Assembly: GCA_963210315.1 (NCBI GenBank) | Contig: OY723266.1 | Span: 1,736,001-1,800,000 of the forward strand | Reading direction: 5' to 3' | From: Rhynchopus euleeides | Taxonomy: Eukaryota > Euglenozoa > Diplonemea > Diplonemida > Diplonemidae | Length of the DNA stretch: 64,000 nt | In this document: in pieces, positions 33,793 to 46,500 of the stretch | How positions within the stretch are numbered: position 1 is the stretch's first letter | Layout: each line of letters begins with the position of its first letter | Made by a program: the position numbers and the translations under genes | Notes under the pieces: generated by a model | Databases searched by the model: none | The model's input: the letters and a program-made list of their open reading frames with translations, nothing else | Told to the model about the DNA's origin: nothing

Positions 33793-34034
33793 CCCCCCCC
33801 CCATGCCATTCCGCTGCCCCCCACACCCTACAACACACGGCTGGAAAAAAAAAGAATACCGGATCTCAGACACACAACACCTGCATAGCGAGTGAAGGGA
33901 GATCTTATTCTTGTGCCTTCCTTATCCAACTTCCTACCTCTATTTCACTACCCCCACCCCACGCCACGTCACCCTCCTCCACCTCAGGATGTTCCCGCTG
34001 TCGCCGGGCCACCGGGAGGGGGGCTGGGGTCTGC
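33793..34034 (+). promoter_or_regulatory. Leader of the Pro/Gly/Gln-rich gene with polypyrimidine tract and acceptor AG
   Basis: A strong pyrimidine tract runs from about 33916 to 33985 and ends CACCTCAG (AG 33986-33987), a good 3' splice (or trans-splice) acceptor. The first ATG after it (33989) starts a short upstream frame that ends at 34096, so the main frame at 34035 would be reached by leaky scanning or a later ATG (34131) is used. Confidence 0.4.
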
Positions 34035-35674
34035 ATGCCACGCCGCCCCGACGTCTCCCCATCGTGGGACCCGCGGAGGGGCTCCCTGCGGAGTGAGTTC
34101 GATGACAGCCTCCCCCCGACCCCGCGCGATATGACCACCGCCTACGACGCGAGCCCTGTCCGCGACAGGGAGTTGGTCGGCATCCTCTCCCGCATGGCTG
34201 CGGACGGGCTCCGCGCCCTGGATGAGATCGACACAGCCTCCCACCCCCAATCCCCCCCCCTGTCCCCGCTGGCACGGCAGGGGGGTGCCGCGCCTCCCCA
34301 CCAGACCCCGCCCGCCTTGGAGCCGCTGGCACTCCCGGAGCACCAGCGCCACCACCACCACCACCACCCCCAGCAATACCCCAACCACCTCCACCGGACA
34401 CCCAGCCCAGCCGCCACCCATCCCCCGGAGAACTCTTTGGCTGGGTTCTCTCTGCCACGGAGGGGTAGGGCGGGGGATGCGGTGGCGCAGGGTGGTGGTG
34501 GTGGTGGGGGTGGTGGTACCCTCCATGGCCCGGTCATCCCACAGCTCCAGGGCGCAGCGCCCAAGCCGGGGCGTGGGGGAGCGGTGGGGGGCAACCCACC
34601 CTCGGTGGGGCTGGGGGTCGGGGAGGCGCAGCCGCACCACCGGGCTCCGGTTGGGAGGCCGACGCGGTCCTGCCTTGGTGGGGTTGGGGCTGCCCCCCCC
34701 TCGGGGAAGCCTGCGGCGCGCCCGCCTCCGCCGGGGTTGCAAAGCCACCACCACCACCAGCAGCAGCAGCATCAGTGGGGCCCTGCCGGTGGGTCCGCTC
34801 CCCTTTCCTTCCCCTCCGCCCGCGGGGGGGGTGTGCCGCAGCATGGCAGCCATGCCCACCGCCACCCCCCATCTCCCGGAGCAGGGGTTGTGTTGGTGCC
34901 AACCCTCGCCACCACGCCAGAGCCCCGCGGGATGCACATCGCGGAGCGGCGCGCCCCCACAGCAGACCCCGTCGGAACAATCCGCGACATCGAGCTGAAG
35001 GTTCTGGAGGGCTTCCAGACGGACGAGGCAAACCGGAAGCTGGGCTTCCGGCACACCCCCCCCTCATCTGCCCTGAAGGGGCCTGACGGCTATCCCGCTG
35101 GGGTGGCGGCGGAGACAAAGGCTGGGGGGAGTCCTTCCGACCTGACGGATGGTATCCTGAGGGGGCTGGAGATGGATGCGGTTGGGATGCACCCGGCGTT
35201 CCCCTTCGGGCCGAAGGAGGTTGGCAGAGGGGGGGGCGGTGGGGTGGGCCCTGTGGATCCCGTCCCCCGGGGGAACCCGGTGAACGATGCGGATTTTATC
35301 ACGCTGATGGTGCGGAACCCCGACGCGGACCTCGGGGAGATGCTCGACTCTGTCCTCCAGGCCCAGGGCATACGCAGCGCACCGCCCCTCCACACCACCG
35401 AGGAGGGAGGTCCAGCTGAGGCTGGGGTGGCGGTCCCAGCAGCAACATCAGCAGCAGCAGCAGCAGCATCCCCTCTCCCCCATGCCAACCCCCCCTGGGG
35501 GGTCGGAGGGCTGTGGGAGGGTGGAGGAGGAGGAGGAGGTGGTGGTGGTGGTGGAGGCTTCGCAACACCCCGCAACCACCCCCACACCCCGCCGACGCCA
35601 GCCGCCGCCCCGGCGGAGGGGGGGGCTGCGCTGGGGGTGGGGTGGGGGGACTCGAGGCAGAGCCTGCCTGCTCT

Positions 35675-35706
<32 letters not shown>

Positions 35707-36749
35707 CACAGCGCCGCCCCACCGCCCACCCGGCGACGCGGGGGAGGGTGCGGGAGGAGCCTGTCACACCGCCTGCTCCGGCAGTGCTTTTCCTCGGGGG
35801 GCATGCGGGGCGGGGGCAGGGTCAGGGTCAGGGCTTTGCAGACCCACCCGGCGGGTGTGATGACTACGTCGAGGCTGAGGAGTTCGTTTCAGCCGACGGG
35901 GCTTGCGGTGACGGATACACGGAGGGCAGCACGGAGGATGGCAACCCCGATGCCGATGCCTCGGTGGGGGAAGGGCACACCGCTGCGGCTCCCCCCCAAC
36001 CCACACCCTCGTGGGGGGCGGGGGGTGGTGGTGGTGTGAGCCAGGCGGAGGACAGCGTCGCGAGGGCGGTGCGCGGGGTGCAGGAGCAGCGTCTGGATGC
36101 GGCCCGCAGGGAGCACCACCGGCTGCAGCTGGTGGAGCGCGTGTCTGCCATGCATGAGGAGGAGATGGGGAGGCGGGGCGTGGGCAGCGCGGAGTCGACG
36201 GAGCGGGGGTCGCTGCTGCGGGCTGCCTGCGGGGCATGGGATGCGATCCTGCGGGGTTCTGTGACGACGCAGTGGATACGCAATGGGAGTGGACGCGTGG
36301 CTGACGTGCAGTGGACCACCGTGAGGAGATCCCTCATTCAGGAGGCCTCTGTAAGGCAGCAGCAGCAGCAGCAGCAACATCGCCACAGCCCCGTCATGGG
36401 CCCCAGCCCCCTCGCCCTCCCGCGGCGCGATCCGCAGCCCGCGCAGCTCACCACCAGCATTGTCGCCAGCGTCACCCACGCCAACGCATCGGTGGACCCC
36501 CATGCCTTGGCGCAGGCTTACACACGCTTCCTTGAGGAGGCAGCGCCTTCCCCTCGGCAGCAGCAGCAGCAACAGACCCCTCCCCGCGACCCCCAGGGCC
36601 TAATCGGGGCCGGGGTTCTGGGTGTCGGAGGGGGTGGCGGTGGCAGTGGCGGCAGCGAGTCACGCCCTGTGAGATGGCAGCGTCTCGAGGAGCCGTCGAG
36701 CATCGGAGGCAGCCCGGTCGTCAGGTGGGTCCGGGAGCCTGCTGCTTGA
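34035..36749 (+). CDS. Low-complexity Pro/Gly/Gln-rich protein of unknown function (904 aa)
   Basis: A single open frame from ATG 34035 (MPRRPDVSPSWDPRRG) to TGA. Most of it is low-complexity: Pro/His-rich, Gly runs and poly-Gln tracts coded by CAG runs (near 34763, 35674-35704, 36357-36377, 36558). Less repetitive islands include RDRELVGILSRMAADGLRAL near the start, IRDIELKVLEGFQTDEANRK, DADFITLMVRNPDADLGEML, a helical charged region EDSVARAVRGVQEQRLDAAR to VERVSAMHEEEMGRRG, and a segment ILRGSVTTQWIRNGSGRV. I do not recognise a family. Frame use across 2.7 kb with no stop supports coding, although GC bias weakens that argument because other frames are long too. The same frame extends upstream into element F2, but that part is transposon sequence and I exclude it. 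ATG 34131 (MTTAYDASPVRDREL) is an alternative start. Confidence 0.6.
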
Positions 36750-37565
36750 GGAGGGGGGGGGTGGGTGTGGTGAGCAGTGCAACAGCTGCTGGGATTGGAT
36801 CGTGTTGTGGTGGGCGTGTATGCCGGGATGTGAGAGGGGGGGGGGGGCGGGGCTCCGGTCCCTTGCGTGTGTGATTTAGTTATTTGTATAGATCCTGAGA
36901 TATGTCCAGTTTGTTTGAGATAATGGAGGTGGGTCAAAAGGGGGGGGGGGAGGAGGGCGGTGAGGCGATTCTTGCAGTGTGGGTGTTGCTTGCATGATTG
37001 CAGGGTTGTTTGTTGTGTTGCTGCTCGTGTCGAGTAAAGTACTGTTTGCCGTTCGCCTCCGAACTTTTCCCAGGCTCAGCCAGACGACCTGAGTTTTTCT
37101 GGAGAAGCAACACGGCGTTGGGCGGTGTGATGTGCTACCAGAGCTAGGAAGTGTGGAGGTGCTTGGCGCCGCATCACGCAAGCTCTGCAGCGCGCCTCTG
37201 TGGGAAGCATATTGCAGCAGTGCCACACCGAGAGCACTCTGCCTTTGATGCGACACTGCGATACAGTGCTGCAGTGCTGTCAGTCGGTTAGTGGGCGGGT
37301 GAGGGTATAATTCCGGGAGGGGATGCGTTCCCGGCTCAAAGTAGATAGATCTGGTTCGGTTTCCGTTTCAGGTGGTTGTCGGTTGCCCGCAGCCTGAGAG
37401 CATGGCGCAACTGCCCCCCTCCCCATACACTCTCGTCTTCACAGTTCGATGTTCTGTGAATGATGCGATCTGCCCTCGTTGCGTATGATAGTTTGACTAA
37501 ACCGTACCACACACCCCTTCCCACCACCACCTTCAAAGAAACACGCGTGACTTTCATTTTCAACA
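36750..37565. other. Intergenic region with G tracts after the stop
   Basis: G tracts occur at 36750-36762, 36836-36848 and 36939-36949 just past the stop. No gene is seen. A pyrimidine stretch ending TTCAAAG (near 37538) precedes the ATG at 37566 and may serve as acceptor. Confidence 0.4.
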
Positions 37566-40500
37566 ATGCGTGGGGCAGCAATTGCTGCCGTCGTCGTCAC
37601 CCTTAGTGCGGGTGCGGCTGCGTGCGACTCTTCTCTGTCGTGGTGCCCGAACGGGGGCGACACGTACACTGCTACGACAGCCCCGGCCAGTGCATCGAGC
37701 CACCAGTGCAATGGAAAGTCGTCCTGCTCGACTGGCTTGCAGGACTGGCAGATCGAGAGGGTGTTGGAGATGCACAACAAGTACCGTGAGAAGCACGGTG
37801 CGTGCCCCGTGACGTACAGCAAGACAATCGAGTCGTGGACGCTGTCGAGCCAGGGCTTCGGGACGACGTGCAGCTCAGGGAGTCTGACTCACAACAGCGG
37901 GGGCTCGTACGGCGAGAACATCGCGATGGTGGGGCAGTTCGGTATCGACTCATCGACGTGGGACCCTGCAGAGGGTGTGAAGAACTGGTACTGCGGGGAG
38001 GAGGGGTGCTACGACTACAACAGCCCTGGGTACAGCGGGTCCACAGGCCACTTTTCCGCGGTGATCTGGAAGGGCACGACGGAGATTGGGTGTGGCCTTT
38101 GCCACAGTGATGGCGGGTCGTACAACAAAGTCTACCTGATGTGCAACTACAACCCAGCAGGGAACTACCAGAACCAGTTCGACACCAACGTGGGCCGGAA
38201 GAACACTGCCCCCAGCGGATGCACCACAACACCCACACCCGCTGCCACCCCGACGCCTGCGACGCCACCCACGCCTGGCTCGACGCCGACGCCTGCCACG
38301 CCCCCAACGCCAGCAGGCGGGAGTGAGTATTCCAAGCCCAGCGGCGGGCCGTGCCCAGGGTCTGCCACGGCGGATGGAAGCTGTGGGTCGACGCACTGCT
38401 GGTGTGACGGGTTCGAGTCCAAGACAGCGCCTGCAAGCGCCTCGTCTGGTCAGAAGTGCAGCGGGTCCTCGGCATCCTGCCGCAGTGAACTTCTGGACTG
38501 GCAGATCGAGTCGGTTCTGGCACAGCACAACCTGTACCGTGAGAAGCACGGTGCGTGCCCGGTGACGTACAGCAAGACAATCGAGTCGTGGACCATCTCC
38601 AGCACAGGGTTTGACACCACGTGCAACTCAGGGAGTCTGACCCACAACAGCGGAGGCTCGTACGGCGAGAACATCGCGATGGTGGGTAAGTCTGGGATTG
38701 ACAGTCACACCTGGGATGTGGCAGAGGGTGTGAAGAACTGGTACTGCCAGGAGGAGGGGTGCTACGACTACAACAGCCCTGGGTACAGCGGGTCCACAGG
38801 CCACTTTACCGCGGTGGTGTGGAAGGCGAGTACTGAGATCGGATGTGCCGTGTGCCACATCCCCGACCAGTGGTACAACAAGGTGTATCTCATGTGCAAC
38901 TATAAGGAGGCAGGTAACTTCCAGGGACGTTTCCCGGAGAACGTGCTGTCGCCAGACACAGCCCCGTCAGGCTGTGCAGGGGCCCCGCCTTCGGAGGACG
39001 AGTGCGGCACAACGCCGTGTGGCACTGACCAGACTTGCAACGATCCAGACCAGACGAACTCAGGGGACTACACCTGCACGTGCAAGAGTGACACCTCCAT
39101 CGTGGCAACAGGGCAGGGTGCCACATGCACGAAGGATGAGTGTGACGACAAGCCGTGTGGCGATGACCAGACCTGTAACGACCCTGATACAGGTGCAAAG
39201 ACACTGCATGACTACGTGTGCACGTGCAAGGATGACACGAGTGTCAAGCAAACCGACGGGAAGGCCACCTGCTCGAAGGATGAGTGTGAGGCGAAGCCGT
39301 GTGGTAACGAACAGACGTGCACTGACCCTGTTCAGACCCTGACGTCGTTGAAGGACTACACCTGCAAGTGTGACAACGGCGTGGAGGCAACAGGTGCGGA
39401 GGCTGTTTGTGTGAAGGACGAGTGCGATGACAAGCCTTGTGGTGATGACCAGACCTGCAGTGACCCGAACACGGCGTCCAACGTTCTGCACGACTTCAAG
39501 TGCACCTGCAAGGACGACACCAGCATCTTCAAGACGGACGGTAAGGCCACCTGCTCGAAGGATGAGTGCGTGGCGAAGCCGTGTGGTGACGACCAGACGT
39601 GCACTGACCCTGTTCAGACCCTGACATCCCTGAATGACTACACCTGCAAGTGTGACAACGGTGTGGAGGCAACAGGTGCGAAGGCTGTTTGTGTCAAGGA
39701 CGAGTGCGATGACAAGCCGTGTGGTGACGACCAGACGTGCAACGACCCGAACACTGCCTCTAACGTGCTGCACGACTTCACGTGCACCTGCAAGGACGAC
39801 ACGACCATCTCCAAGACTGACGGCAAGGCCACCTGCTCGAAGAACGAGTGCGACGACAAGCCGTGTGCCGACGGACAGACATGCACTGACCCGAACCCTG
39901 TGCCTGGGAAGACGAATGACTACATCTGCAAGTGTGACAACGGTGTGGAGGCAACAGGTGCAAGCCCGACTTGCATCACGGATGAGTGTGTTGCCAAGCC
40001 GTGTGGTGATGATCAGACCTGCAACGACCCCAACACTGCGTCCAACGTTCTGCACGACTTCAAGTGCACCTGCAAGGACGACACCAGCATCTCCAAGACT
40101 GACGGTAAGGCCACTTGCTCGAAGAACGAGTGCGATGACAAGCCGTGTGCTGACGGACAGACTTGCACTGACCCGAACCCTGTGCCTGGGAAGACGAAGG
40201 ACTACATCTGCAAGTGTGACAACGGTGTGGAGGCGACAGGTGCAAGCCCGACTTGCATCACGGATGAGTGTGTTGCCAAGCCGTGTGGTGATGATCAGAC
40301 GTGCAACGACCCCAACACTGCCTCTAACGTGCTGCACGACTTCAAGTGCACGTGCAAGGATGACACAACCATTTCCAACACTGACGGCAAGGCCACCTGC
40401 TCGAAGAACGAGTGCGATGACAAGCCGTGTGCTGACGGGCAGACTTGCACTGACCCGAACCCTGTGCCTGGGAAGACGAAGGACTACATCTGCAAGTGTG

Positions 40501-43500
40501 ACAACGGTGTCGAGGCAACGGGTGCAAGCCCGACTTGCATCACGGATGAGTGTGTTGCCAAGCCGTGTGGTGATGACCAGACCTGCAACGACCCGAACAC
40601 TGCAGCGAACGTTCTGCACGACTTCAAGTGCACCTGCAAGGACGACACAACCATCTCCAAGACCGACGGTAAGGCCACCTGCTCGAAGAACGAGTGCGAT
40701 GACAAGCCGTGTGCCGACGGGCAGACTTGCACTGACCCGAACCCTGTGCCTGGGAAGACGAAGGACTACATCTGCAAGTGTGACAACGGTGTGGAGGCGA
40801 CAGGTACAAGCCCGACTTGCATCACGGATGAGTGTGTTGCCAAGCCGTGTGGTGATGACCAGACCTGCAACGACCCGAACACTGCCTCTAACGTGCTGCA
40901 CGACTTCAAGTGCACCTGCAAGGACGACACCAGCATCTCGATGACCGACGGTAAGGCCACTTGCTCGAAGAACGAGTGCGATGACAAGCCGTGTGCTGAC
41001 GGACAGACATGCACTGACCCGAACCCTGTGCCTGGGAAGACGAAGGACTACATCTGCAAGTGTGACAACGGTGTGGAGGCGACAGGTGCAAGCCCGACTT
41101 GCATCACGGATGAGTGTGTTGCCAAGCCGTGTGGTGATGATCAGACCTGCAACGACCCGAACACTGCGTCCAACGTTCTGCACGACTTCAAGTGCACCTG
41201 CAAGGACGACACAACCATTTCCAACACTGACGGTAAGGCCACTTGCTCGAAGAACGAGTGCGATGACAAGCCGTGTGCCGACGGGCAGACTTGCACTGAC
41301 CCGAACCCTGTGCCTGGGAAGACGAATGACTACATCTGCAAGTGTGACAACGGTGTGGAGGCAACAGGTGCAAGCCCGACTTGCATCACGGATGAGTGTG
41401 ATGCCAAGCCGTGTGGTGATGACCAGACGTGCAACGACCCCAACACCGCAGCGAACGTTCTGCACGACTTCAAGTGCACGTGCAAGGACGACACGACCAT
41501 CTCCAAGACTGACGGCAAGGCCACTTGCTCGAAGAACGAGTGCGATGACAAGCCGTGTGCTGACGGGCAGACTTGCACTGACCCGAACCCTGTGCCTGGG
41601 AAGACGAAGGACTACATCTGCAAGTGTGACAACGGAGTCGAGGCAACAGGTGCAAGCCCGACTTGCATCACGGACGAGTGTGTTGCCAAGCCGTGTGGTG
41701 ATGACCAGACCTGCAACGACCCGAACACTGCGTCCAACGTTCTGCACGACTTCAAGTGCACCTGCAAGGACGACACCAGCATCTCGATGACCGACGGTAA
41801 GGCCACCTGCTCGAAGAACGAGTGCGACGACAAGCCGTGTGCTGACGGACAGACTTGCACTGACCCGAACCCTGTGCCTGGGAAGACGAAGGACTACATC
41901 TGCAAGTGTGACAACGGTGTGGAGGCAACGGGTGCAAGCCCGACTTGCATCACGGATGAGTGTGTTGCCAAGCCGTGTGGTGATGATCAGACCTGCAACG
42001 ACCCCAACACTGCGTCCAACGTTCTGCACGACTTCAAGTGCACCTGCAAGGACGACACAACCATTTCCAACACTGACGGCAAGGCCACTTGCTCGAAGAA
42101 CGAGTGCGATGACAAGCCGTGTACTGACGGACAGACATGCACTGACCCGAACCCTGTGCCTGGGAAGACGAAGGACTACATCTGCAAGTGTGACAACGGT
42201 GTGGAGGCAACAGGTGCAAGCCCGACTTGCATCACGGATGAGTGTGTTGCCAAGCCGTGTGGTGATGACCAGACCTGCAGTGACCCGGACACTGCGTCGA
42301 ATGTTCTGCACGACTTCTGGTGCACCTGCAAGGACGACACGTCGATCAAGAAGCAGGACGGTAAGGCCACCTGCTCGAAGAACGAGTGCGATGACAAGCC
42401 GTGTGCCGACGGGCAGACTTGCACTGACCCGAACCCTGTGCCTGGGAAGACGAAGGACTACATCTGCAAGTGTGACAACGGTGTGGAGGCAACAGGTGCA
42501 AGCCCGACTTGCATCACGGATGAGTGTGTTGCCAAGCCGTGTGGTGATGATCAGACGTGCAGTGACCCCAACACTGCGGCGAACGTTCTGCACGACTTCA
42601 AGTGCACCTGCAAGGACGACACCAGCATCTCTATGACTGACGGTAAGGCCACCTGCTCGAAGAACGAGTGCGACGACAAGCCGTGTGCCGACGGACAGAC
42701 ATGTACTGACCCGAACCCTGTGCCTGGGAAGACGAAGGACTACATCTGCAAGTGTGACAACGGTGTGGAGGCAACAGGTGCAAGCCCGACTTGCATCACG
42801 GATGAGTGTGTTGCCAAGCTGTGTGGTGACGACCAGACCTGCAGTGACCCGAACACTGCGTCCAACGTTCTGCACGACTTCAAGTGCACGTGCAAGGACG
42901 ACACAACCATCTCCAAGACTGACGGCAAGGCCACTTGCTCGAAGAATGAGTGCGATGACAAGCCGTGTGGCGACATGCAGACATGCACTGACCCGAACCC
43001 TCTCCCGACCTCAACTGGTGATTTTGAGTGTGCCTGTGCCAATGGCATCACTGCAACGGGTGCGCTTGCTGTGTGCATTAAGGACGAGTGTGGGGACGCA
43101 CCCTGCCCCGCGGGACAGGCCTGCAAGGACCCCAACACTGACGCTGATGTCCTGTCTGACTTTACCTGCACTTGCGACGTTGATATGACGCTTTCTGCCA
43201 CGGGGCAGCCCGTTGCCAAGTGTGTCGACGACGAGTGCGCAATGTCTCCTTGTGGTGACTCCCAGGTCTGTGACGATCCGCAGAAGTCAGCTAAGTCATT
43301 GGGTGACTTCACGTGCACATGCACTGGTGGCACCATGGCAACGAACACTGGCGCACCTGCTGTGTGCATGGCTGGCTCCCTGGACGAGTGTGCCATGGGC
43401 ACACCCTGTGGTGCAGGTCAGACCTGCATCGACCCTGACCAGGAGCCTGATGCCAAGAATGACTTCGTGTGCACTTGCACCACTGGCATGGGCTCCAACA

Positions 43501-46500
43501 CAGGTGGGGCGGCTGAGTGCAAGCTGAACGAGTGCGACCAGTCGCCGTGCGGTGTGGGCCAGTCTTGTGAGGACACCATGGATGCCGCCGCATCCACTGG
43601 GGACTACACCTGCACCTGCCTTGCCCCTGCCATGGGGACGGAGACGGGGAAGGCCGCGACGTGCCTGCTTGATGAATGTGCAGCAACCCCCTGTGATGCG
43701 GGCCAGAAGTGCACAGATGCGAACCAGGCAACTGACAAAACTGGAGACTTTGTGTGTGCTTGCGATAATGGCGTGACGGCGACAGGTGCTTCTGCGACTT
43801 GCGAGCTCAATGAGTGTGACGCAAAGCCGTGTCCCTCAGGGCAAGACTGTGTTGATGCGGACACCGCTTATGACAAGCAGCACGACTTCTCTTGCATCTG
43901 CCAGAATGATAATACGATTAAACAGGTCGACGGTGCCGCCACCTGCTCGAAGGATGAGTGCGAGGCGAAGCCGTGTGGCGACGACCAGACTTGCACTGAC
44001 CCGAAGCAGACCCTTGATTCGCTCCTGGACTACACCTGCAAGTGTGACAACGGTGCTGAGGCGAAGGGCGCGAAGGCCGTGTGTGTCAAGGACGAGTGCG
44101 ATGACAAGCCGTGTGGGGACGACCAGACCTGTGAGGACAAGAACACTGCCTCCAACAGCCAGCACGACTTCTGGTGCACCTGCAAGAGCGACACATCGAT
44201 CACTAAGCAGGACGGTAAGGCCACCTGCTCGAAGGATGAGTGCGAGGCGAAGCCGTGTGGGGACAAGCAGACTTGCACTGACCCTGTGCAGACCCTGGCG
44301 TCGTTGAATGACTACACCTGCAAGTGTGACAACGGTGTGGAGGCAACAGGTGCGGAGGCCGTGTGTGTCAAGGACGAGTGCGATGACAAGCCGTGTGGTG
44401 ACGACCAGACCTGTGAGGACAAGAACACTGCTTCCAACAGCCAGCACGATTTCTGGTGCACCTGCAACAGCGACATGTCGATCAAGGTTCAAGACGGCAA
44501 GGCCACCTGCTCGAAGGATGAGTGCGCGGCGAAGCCGTGTGGTGACGACCAGACTTGCACTGACCCTGTTCAGACCCTGACATCGCTGAATGACTACACC
44601 TGCAAGTGTGACAACGGTGCTGAGGCGAAGGGTGCGAAGGCCGTGTGTGTCAAGGACGAGTGCGAGGACAAGCCTTGCTACGATGACCAGACCTGTGAGG
44701 ACAAGAACACTGCTTCCAACAGCCAGCACGACTTCTGGTGCACCTGCAAGAGCGACACATCGATCACTAAGCAGGATGGCCCGGCGACCTGTTCCAAGAA
44801 CGAGTGCGACGACAAGCCGTGTGGTGACGACCAGACTTGCACTGACCCTGTTCCGACGTTTGATTCCGTCCTTGACTACACCTGCAAGTGTGACAACGGT
44901 GCTGAGGCCAAGGGTGCGAAGGCCGTGTGTGTGAAGGACGAGTGCGATGACAAGCCGTGCGGTGACGACCAGACCTGTGAGGACAAGAACACTGCTTCCA
45001 ACAGCCAGCACGACTTCTGGTGCACCTGCAACAATGACGCAACCCTGAAGAAGCAGGACGGAGCGGTGACCTGTACGAAGGATGAGTGCGAGGCGAAGCC
45101 GTGTGGTGACAAGCAGACGTGCACTGACCCTGATCAGTCACTCTCATCCCTCCATGACTTCATCTGCAAGTGTGACAACGGTGCTGAGGCCACGGGTGGC
45201 GAGGCTGTGTGTGTGAAGGACGAGTGCGATGACAAGCCGTGTGGTGATGACCAGACCTGCAACGACCCTGACACTGCTTCCAACAGCCAGCACGACTTCT
45301 GGTGCACCTGCAAGAGCGACACCTCGATCAAGAACCAGGACGGTAAGGCCACCTGCTCGAAGGATGAGTGCGCGGCGAAGCCGTGTGGTGACGACCAGAC
45401 TTGCACTGACCCTGTTCAGACCCTGACGTCGTTGAATGACTACACCTGCAAGTGTGACAACGGTGCTGAGGCGAAGGGCGCGAAGGCCGTGTGTGTCAAG
45501 GACGAGTGCGAGGACAAGCCTTGCTACGATGACCAGACCTGTGAGGACAAGAACACTGCTTCCAACAGCCAGCACGACTTCTGGTGCACCTGCAAGGACG
45601 ACACCTCGATCACAAAGAAGGATGGCCCGGCGACCTGTTCCAAGAACGAGTGCGACGCAAAGCCGTGTGGTGACGACCAGACTTGCACTGACCCTGTTCC
45701 GACGTTTGATTCCGTCCTTGACTTCACCTGCAAGTGTGACAACGGTGCTGAGGCGAAGGGCGCGAAGGCCGTGTGTGTCAAGGACGAGTGCGATGACAAG
45801 CCGTGTGGTGACGATCAGACCTGTGAGGACAAGAACACCGCTTCCAACAGCCAGCACGACTTCTGGTGCACCTGCAACAATGACGCAACCCTGAAGAAGC
45901 AGGACGGAGCGGTGACCTGTACGAAGGATGAGTGCGAGGCGAAGCCGTGTGGTGACAAGCAGACGTGCACTGACCCTGATCAGTCACTCTCATCCCTCCA
46001 GGACTTCATCTGCAAGTGTGACAACGGTGCTGAGGCCAAGGGTGGCGAGGCTGTGTGTGTGAAGGACGAGTGCGATGACAAGCCGTGTGGTGATGACCAG
46101 ACCTGCAACGACCCTGACACTGCTTCCAACAGCCAGCACGACTTCTGGTGCACCTGCAAGAGCGACACATCGATCAAGAACCAGGACGGTAAGGCCACCT
46201 GCTCGAAGGATGAGTGCGCGGCGAAGCCGTGTGGTGATGACCAGACTTGCACTGACCCTGTTCAGACCCTGACATCGCTGAATGACTACACCTGCAAGTG
46301 TGACAACGGTGCTGAGGCGAAGGGCGCGAAGGCCGTGTGTGTCAAGGACGAGTGCGAGGACAAGCCTTGCTACGATGACCAGACCTGTGAGGACAAGAAC
46401 ACTGCTTCCAACAGCCAGCACGACTTCTGGTGCACCTGCAAGGACGACACCTCGATCACAAAGAAGGATGGCCCGGCGACCTGTTCCAAGAACGAGTGCG

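Noticed and set aside
33708..34034. Upstream extension of the Pro/Gly/Gln-rich protein frame
   Set aside because: The first 28 codons are element F2 sequence shared with 11004-11086, and a splice acceptor lies downstream at 33986-33987, so translation probably starts at 34035 or later.
39060..42875. 1,271-codon minus-strand frame opposite the EGF repeats
   Set aside because: It is an antisense shadow: the periodic, codon-biased EGF DNA keeps the complementary frame open. It has no domain and repeats with the same 282-bp period.
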